Part shown: positions 13,520 to 17,259 of the stretch, piece after piece
How the letters are laid out: every line of letters begins with the position of its first letter
Position numbering within the stretch: position 1 is the stretch's first letter
DNA from: an uncultured Bacilli bacterium
GTDB taxonomy: Bacteria > Bacillota_I > Bacilli_A > RF39 > UBA660
Direction: 5' to 3'
DNA length: 17,259 nt
NCBI GenBank assembly: GCA_947629075.1
Contig: CANRCI010000016.1
Span: forward strand, 1-17,259
Made by a program: the position numbers and the translations under genes
Notes under the pieces: generated by a model
What the model was told of the DNA's origin: nothing
What the model saw: the letters and a program-made list of their open reading frames with translations, nothing else
The model's database searches: none

Positions 13520-15667
13520 GTGACTAAAAACAAACAATATACCATTGATGATTTAGTGTATAAAGCAGGAAAATATATTTCTGATAGTGACGAGTTAAAG
13601 AAGATTCGTACAGTTTATAAATATGCGGAAGAAAAACACGAAGGACAATTTCGTTTAAGTGGTGGGCCATATATTTATCATCCTTTATCAACAGCAGTTA
13701 TTTTGACAAGCGTCTATGCTGATTGTGATACTATTTGTGCTGGCCTTTTACATGATGTTGTCGAAGATTGTGATGTTCCACTTGAAGAATTGGAAGAGAA
13801 CTTTGGAAGTAGTATTGCAAATTTAGTTAATGGTGTTACTAAAATTAGTAAAATTAATTTTAAAGCAGATAATGATGCATTAGTTGAATATTATAAAAAG
13901 ATTATTGTCGGAATGAGTGAAGATGTCAGAGTTATCATTATCAAACTAGCAGATAGACTTCACAACATGCGAACTCTTTGGGCTCTTCCCGAGGAAAAAC
14001 AAAAATCAATTGCTAAAGAAACGTTAGAGATTTTAGCTCCCATTGCGCATCATTTAGGAATACACAAGATTAAAAGCGAATTGGAAGATTTATCACTTAG
14101 ATATTTAAAACCGGATGTCTTCTATGATATAGCTCAAAAATTGAACAATACTAAATTAGAACGTGACCAAGTTGTAAACGATATGCTTACTTCAGTAAGT
14201 AATCTTCTGAAAGAACACAATATTAAACATGAGATTAAAGGAAGAAGTAAGAGCATTTACAGTATATATAGGAAATTGGAAAAGGGACGTAAATTTAGCG
14301 ATATTTACGATTTGTTAGCTCTTCGTATTTTAGTGGATACGGAACAAGAGTGTTATTCAATAATTGGAATAATTCATTCTAAGTACAAACCAATTCCTAA
14401 GCGATTTAAAGATTTTATTGCTATGCCGAAAGCCAATGGATATCAATCACTTCATACGACAGTGTTTGGATATGACGGATATTTATTTGAAATCCAAATT
14501 AGAACTTATGCTATGGATGAAGTAGCAGAAAACGGAGTCGCAGCCCACTGGGCTTATAAGGAACACAAAGATTTAAAAAATCGTGGTACTAATTCAACTG
14601 AAGCTAAACTACAATTTTTTAGATCGATTATCGAGTTAAACGAAGATAAGATGAGTAGTGAAGAATTTGTCAACAGTGTCAAAAACGAAGTACTAAACAA
14701 CAATATATATGTCTTCACTCCTAAAGGTGATATTTTTGAATTACCACTGGGAGCAACTCCAGTTGACTTCGCTTATAGAATTCATACACGAGTAGGAGAA
14801 ACAACTACTGGAGCAATTGTCAACAACAGTATCGTACCTCTCGATTATGAATTAAAAAACAATGACATCGTCAAGATAATTACAAATAAAAATTCCATTG
14901 GTCCTTCAAAAGAGTGGTTAAACTTTGTTAAATCAACACAGACGAGAAATAAGATTAAAGCATTTTTCACACGTAATCAGAGAGAAGATTATACAGAACA
15001 CGGTAAAGATTTATTAGAGAAAGAACTTCGTAAGCAGAAATATTCTTTTAACGAATTTTTAAGTGATGACAATTTAAAGTTAATTTATGAAGAAACTAAG
15101 ACAAATGGTCTAAATGATTTATATTTAAATATTGGTAATGGTAAGTTTTCACCATCATTCATAATCAACATTATCGATAAGAAAGATCCAACTCTTGAAG
15201 AAATTAAATTTAAAAACCTACCAAAACACATAGATGGTGATATTATTGTCGAAGGCATCGATAAAATTAAAGTTAATCTTGCTAATTGTTGTCATCCTAT
15301 TCCAGGTGATGAAATCATCGGTTACATAAGTAAAGGAAATGGTATAAGTGTTCACCGCAACAATTGTCACAATCTATCATATTTAGATAATCGAATGGTA
15401 ACTGTCAGTTGGAATCCTGAGAATAGTGGCAATTTCTTAACAACTGTTTTTGTCTATGCGAAACCGAATGGAAACGCGATGTTAGATATCATGCAAAAAG
15501 CTAATAATCTGAATGCTGGCGTTGAAGGAATTAGAACTGTTTCTAAAGGTGATACTGTTACTTATGAACTTGATCTTTGGGTTAGAAATGTTGAACATCT
15601 AGATAATTTGATACGTGAATTAAAAAACTTCGATTATATTGAAAATGTAGTGAGGGCGATGAAATAA
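13520..15667 (+). CDS. rel: Bifunctional (p)ppGpp synthetase/hydrolase Rel (RelA/SpoT)
   Basis: Long RSH enzyme that makes and degrades (p)ppGpp and triggers the stringent response on starved ribosomes. Numbering from GTG 13520 (715 residues). The HD hydrolase has HDVVED (78-83) and KLADRLHNMRT, so hydrolysis looks intact. The synthetase has GRSKSIYS (241-248) and RFKDFIAMPK (295-304); RFKD rather than ExDD marks the bifunctional type. A TGS domain follows (about 395-457, VFTPKGDIFELP). The zinc-finger region has NCCHPIPGD (Cys590, Cys591, His592) and a later Cys in HRNNCHN. An ACT domain is at about 640-715. ATG 13511 directly abuts the GAGGAG ribosome site (13505-13510) and cannot use it; GTG 13520 has nine bases of spacing, so I choose it. 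The stop overlaps dtd by one base. Confidence 0.97.
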   Translation: MTKNKQYTIDDLVYKAGKYISDSDELKKIRTVYKYAEEKHEGQFRLSGGPYIYHPLSTAVILTSVYADCDTICAGLLHDVVEDCDVPLEELEENFGSSIANLVNGVTKISKINFKADNDALVEYYKKIIVGMSEDVRVIIIKLADRLHNMRTLWALPEEKQKSIAKETLEILAPIAHHLGIHKIKSELEDLSLRYLKPDVFYDIAQKLNNTKLERDQVVNDMLTSVSNLLKEHNIKHEIKGRSKSIYSIYRKLEKGRKFSDIYDLLALRILVDTEQECYSIIGIIHSKYKPIPKRFKDFIAMPKANGYQSLHTTVFGYDGYLFEIQIRTYAMDEVAENGVAAHWAYKEHKDLKNRGTNSTEAKLQFFRSIIELNEDKMSSEEFVNSVKNEVLNNNIYVFTPKGDIFELPLGATPVDFAYRIHTRVGETTTGAIVNNSIVPLDYELKNNDIVKIITNKNSIGPSKEWLNFVKSTQTRNKIKAFFTRNQREDYTEHGKDLLEKELRKQKYSFNEFLSDDNLKLIYEETKTNGLNDLYLNIGNGKFSPSFIINIIDKKDPTLEEIKFKNLPKHIDGDIIVEGIDKIKVNLANCCHPIPGDEIIGYISKGNGISVHRNNCHNLSYLDNRMVTVSWNPENSGNFLTTVFVYAKPNGNAMLDIMQKANNLNAGVEGIRTVSKGDTVTYELDLWVRNVEHLDNLIRELKNFDYIENVVRAMK

Positions 15668-16101
15668 TGCGGGTTATTATTCAGAGAGTAAATGAAGCCA
15701 GTGTCAAAGTAGACGGTAAGATAGTTGGTAAAATCGGTCATGGAATGATGATTTTAGTAGGATTTACTGATGGTGACGATGAAGAAAAAATTAAATATTT
15801 AGTCAATAAAATCTTAAATTTAAGAATTTTTGATGATGAAAATGGTATAATGAATTTGAGTATTGATAAAGAAAGAGATGCCATTCTATCGATATCGCAA
15901 TTCACATTGTACGCCGATACTAAAAAAGGTAATCGTCCTAGTTATGCCAACGCTTTAGGTGGCGATAAAGCGATTAAATTGTATGAAAAGTTTAATGAGC
16001 TTTTAGGACGTGAAATAAAAGTAGAGACTGGTGTATTTGGAGCTGATATGAAAGTTAGTTTAATAAACGATGGACCAGTTACGATAAGTATGGAAAGGTG
16101 A
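15667..16101 (+). CDS. dtd: D-aminoacyl-tRNA deacylase
   Basis: Hydrolyses D-amino acids (and Gly from tRNA-Ala) off tRNA, a translation proofreading step in the cytosol. 144 residues, standard for DTD. Both diagnostic motifs are present: SQFTLYAD (77-84), followed by TKKGNRPSY, and the Gly-cisPro motif in NDGPVT (134-139), after VFGADMKVSL. The gene starts with TAATG, sharing one base with the rel stop, and rel-dtd adjacency is frequent in Firmicutes. AGGG at 15653-15656 serves as the likely ribosome site. The pairing joins nutrient-stress signalling and tRNA quality control in one transcript. Confidence 0.97.
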   Translation: MRVIIQRVNEASVKVDGKIVGKIGHGMMILVGFTDGDDEEKIKYLVNKILNLRIFDDENGIMNLSIDKERDAILSISQFTLYADTKKGNRPSYANALGGDKAIKLYEKFNELLGREIKVETGVFGADMKVSLINDGPVTISMER

Positions 16102-16106
16102 TGGAT

Positions 16107-17147
16107 ATGTTTAAAAATAAAATAAATTTTAAATTGTTAAACTTGTTAATGGTTACAGTTATTTTGTACTTAATTATGACAACGTCTAATTATTGGTTAG
16201 GAATTATTAGAAAGATTATTTCTTTGGTCTTTCCGTTTGTTTTATCTTTTACCATTGCTTATGCCTTCTCACCACTTGTCAGAAAACTAGAGAGAAAAGG
16301 GGTAAGAAAGCCACTTGCAGTTGCGGTAATTGTAATGTTTGTAATATTACTGTTCGGTGGATTGATATTCTTTACTTTACCACTTGTATACGATCAGTTA
16401 GTTACTCTATCGACTATGATTAACGAAGTAATAAGTGATTTAATGACCTTAGATATTAATTTAGGTGGACTGGAAACCACAGTCATAAATTCAATCAATA
16501 ATATGACTGGTAAAGTTGGTAATTATATTTCTGAAGGTGCAATTAGCTTTGTAACTTCATCTATTAATTTCTTAACTTCATTTATAGTTATCTTTATTGT
16601 AACAATCTATTTTCTATTCGACATGGAGAAAATTAGAGAGACGATAAAGACAATAGTTAAAAGAAGAAATAAAAAGATATTTGACTACTTAAAAAGTGTT
16701 GACCATGAACTTGGTAGATATTTAGAGGGACTTACTATCTTTATGTTGATACAGTTCTTTGAATATTCACTATTGTTTTGGTTAGTCGGTCATCCAAACT
16801 GGATTCTACTTGGAATACTTGCTTCAGTAACAACTGTAATTCCTTACTTTGGTGGATGGATTACTAACATTATTGCTGTCGTTTTAGCTAGTGTTGTGTC
16901 AAAACCACTCTTTATAACAACTTTGTTAATCTGTTTCTTATTTCCTAATATCGATGGTTATGTCATTTCACCTAAAGTTTATGGTAAAACTAATAACATA
17001 AATCCTCTTTGGACAATATTTTCCGTTACTGCAATGGGATCGTTGTTCGGAGTATTCGGAATATTAATTGCGCTTCCAACTTATATCGTAATTAACTGTA
17101 CATATAAATTCTTTTGGAAGGATTTCAAAGAGAAGGTAACGATATAA
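16107..17147 (+). CDS. AI-2E-family (PerM/YdbI-like) membrane transporter
   Basis: A 346-residue polytopic protein of the AI-2E/PerM exporter family. Hydrophobic segments are seen at about 10-27, 35-54, 69-92, 148-171, 210-227, 232-246, 250-276 and 305-332. The long hydrophilic stretch after segment 3 (about 93-147), IPYFGGWI (245-252) and the conserved DGYVISPKVYGK (283-294) with NPLWTI (299-304) are family hallmarks. Members export autoinducer-2 in one case and act as Na+/H+ antiporters in others, so the substrate is open. The frame extends to GTG 16098 and ATG 16101, but AAAGGTGAT (16094-16102) suits ATG 16107, with spacing like that of murB. It is the last gene of the rel-dtd unit. Confidence 0.92.
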   Translation: MFKNKINFKLLNLLMVTVILYLIMTTSNYWLGIIRKIISLVFPFVLSFTIAYAFSPLVRKLERKGVRKPLAVAVIVMFVILLFGGLIFFTLPLVYDQLVTLSTMINEVISDLMTLDINLGGLETTVINSINNMTGKVGNYISEGAISFVTSSINFLTSFIVIFIVTIYFLFDMEKIRETIKTIVKRRNKKIFDYLKSVDHELGRYLEGLTIFMLIQFFEYSLLFWLVGHPNWILLGILASVTTVIPYFGGWITNIIAVVLASVVSKPLFITTLLICFLFPNIDGYVISPKVYGKTNNINPLWTIFSVTAMGSLFGVFGILIALPTYIVINCTYKFFWKDFKEKVTI

Positions 17148-17166
17148 TTTAATATAAAAATAAAAG

Positions 17167-17190
17167 GCTCTTAACAAAATTAAGAGCTTT
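17167..17190 (+). terminator. Weak hairpin after the AI-2E-family gene
   Basis: GCTCTTAA (17167-17174) pairs with TTAAGAGC (17180-17187) around a CAAAA loop, but only three Ts follow. It may be a weak terminator or a 3'-end stabilising stem. Confidence 0.55.
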
Positions 17191-17208
17191 CCTAAATTGA
17201 AATTTCAA

Positions 17209-17233
17209 CCGCACCACTAGGTGCGGCTTTTTT
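17209..17233 (+). terminator. GC-rich terminator closing the rel-dtd-AI-2E unit
   Basis: CCGCACC (17209-17215) pairs with GGTGCGG (17220-17226) around ACTA and is followed by C and six Ts (17228-17233). It is unusually GC-rich for this window. It is the second of two hairpins after the gene. Confidence 0.82.
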
Positions 17234-17259
17234 GATACAATAAAGGAGCCAATCCCGGC

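Noticed and set aside
17219..17259. Minus-strand reading frame at the window edge ending ...PGLAPLLYQKSRT
   Set aside because: Only 13 residues are visible, without domain or ribosome evidence, and it runs into a plus-direction terminator hairpin.

Overview
The window is AT-rich, with short intergenic gaps, many hairpin-plus-T-run terminators and TATAAT-type promoters. Its set of walled-cell genes (murG, murB, divIB, murC) points to a low-GC Gram-positive bacterium (Bacillota). TGA is used as a stop (smr, dtd) and TGG encodes Trp, so despite the AT richness this is not a code-4 mollicute. The large unknown membrane-anchored proteins are reminiscent of uncultured gut Bacilli of the RF39/Erysipelotrichales kind; that placement is an inference.

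Layout. (1) 1-576: 3' part of a probable surface protein, closed by a terminator. (2) 728-1874: a PfkB-family sugar kinase followed by a small stand-alone Smr-domain protein. (3) 1871-7326: a promoter with perfect consensus -35, 17-bp spacer and extended -10 drives two large unrecognised membrane-anchored proteins. The first (791 aa) has one N-terminal membrane segment, a Cys-containing module, four Ig-like repeats in an A-B-A-B order and a Tyr/Trp-rich C-terminal domain. The second (984 aa) has an acidic cytoplasmic N-domain, one Gly/Ala-rich membrane segment and a long acidic, Gln-rich exterior ending in a probable coiled coil. A terminator ends the unit. (4) 7342-10057: murG-murB-divIB, which make lipid II and recruit the divisome. 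(5) 10056-11978, minus strand: a tiny Tyr/Pro-rich protein, a membrane-anchored metallophosphatase and a CPBP intramembrane protease. (6) 12065-13451: murC, monocistronic, divergent from the protease gene. (7) 13484-17233: rel (bifunctional (p)ppGpp synthetase/hydrolase), dtd (D-aminoacyl-tRNA deacylase) and an AI-2E-family membrane protein, tightly packed and followed by terminators.

The conserved genes serve cell-wall precursor synthesis, division, the stringent response and translation quality control. The part without an obvious description is the 5.4-kb two-gene surface operon at 1932-7274. No RNA gene, CRISPR array, insertion sequence or attachment site was seen, and no gene-free stretch exceeds 300 bases.
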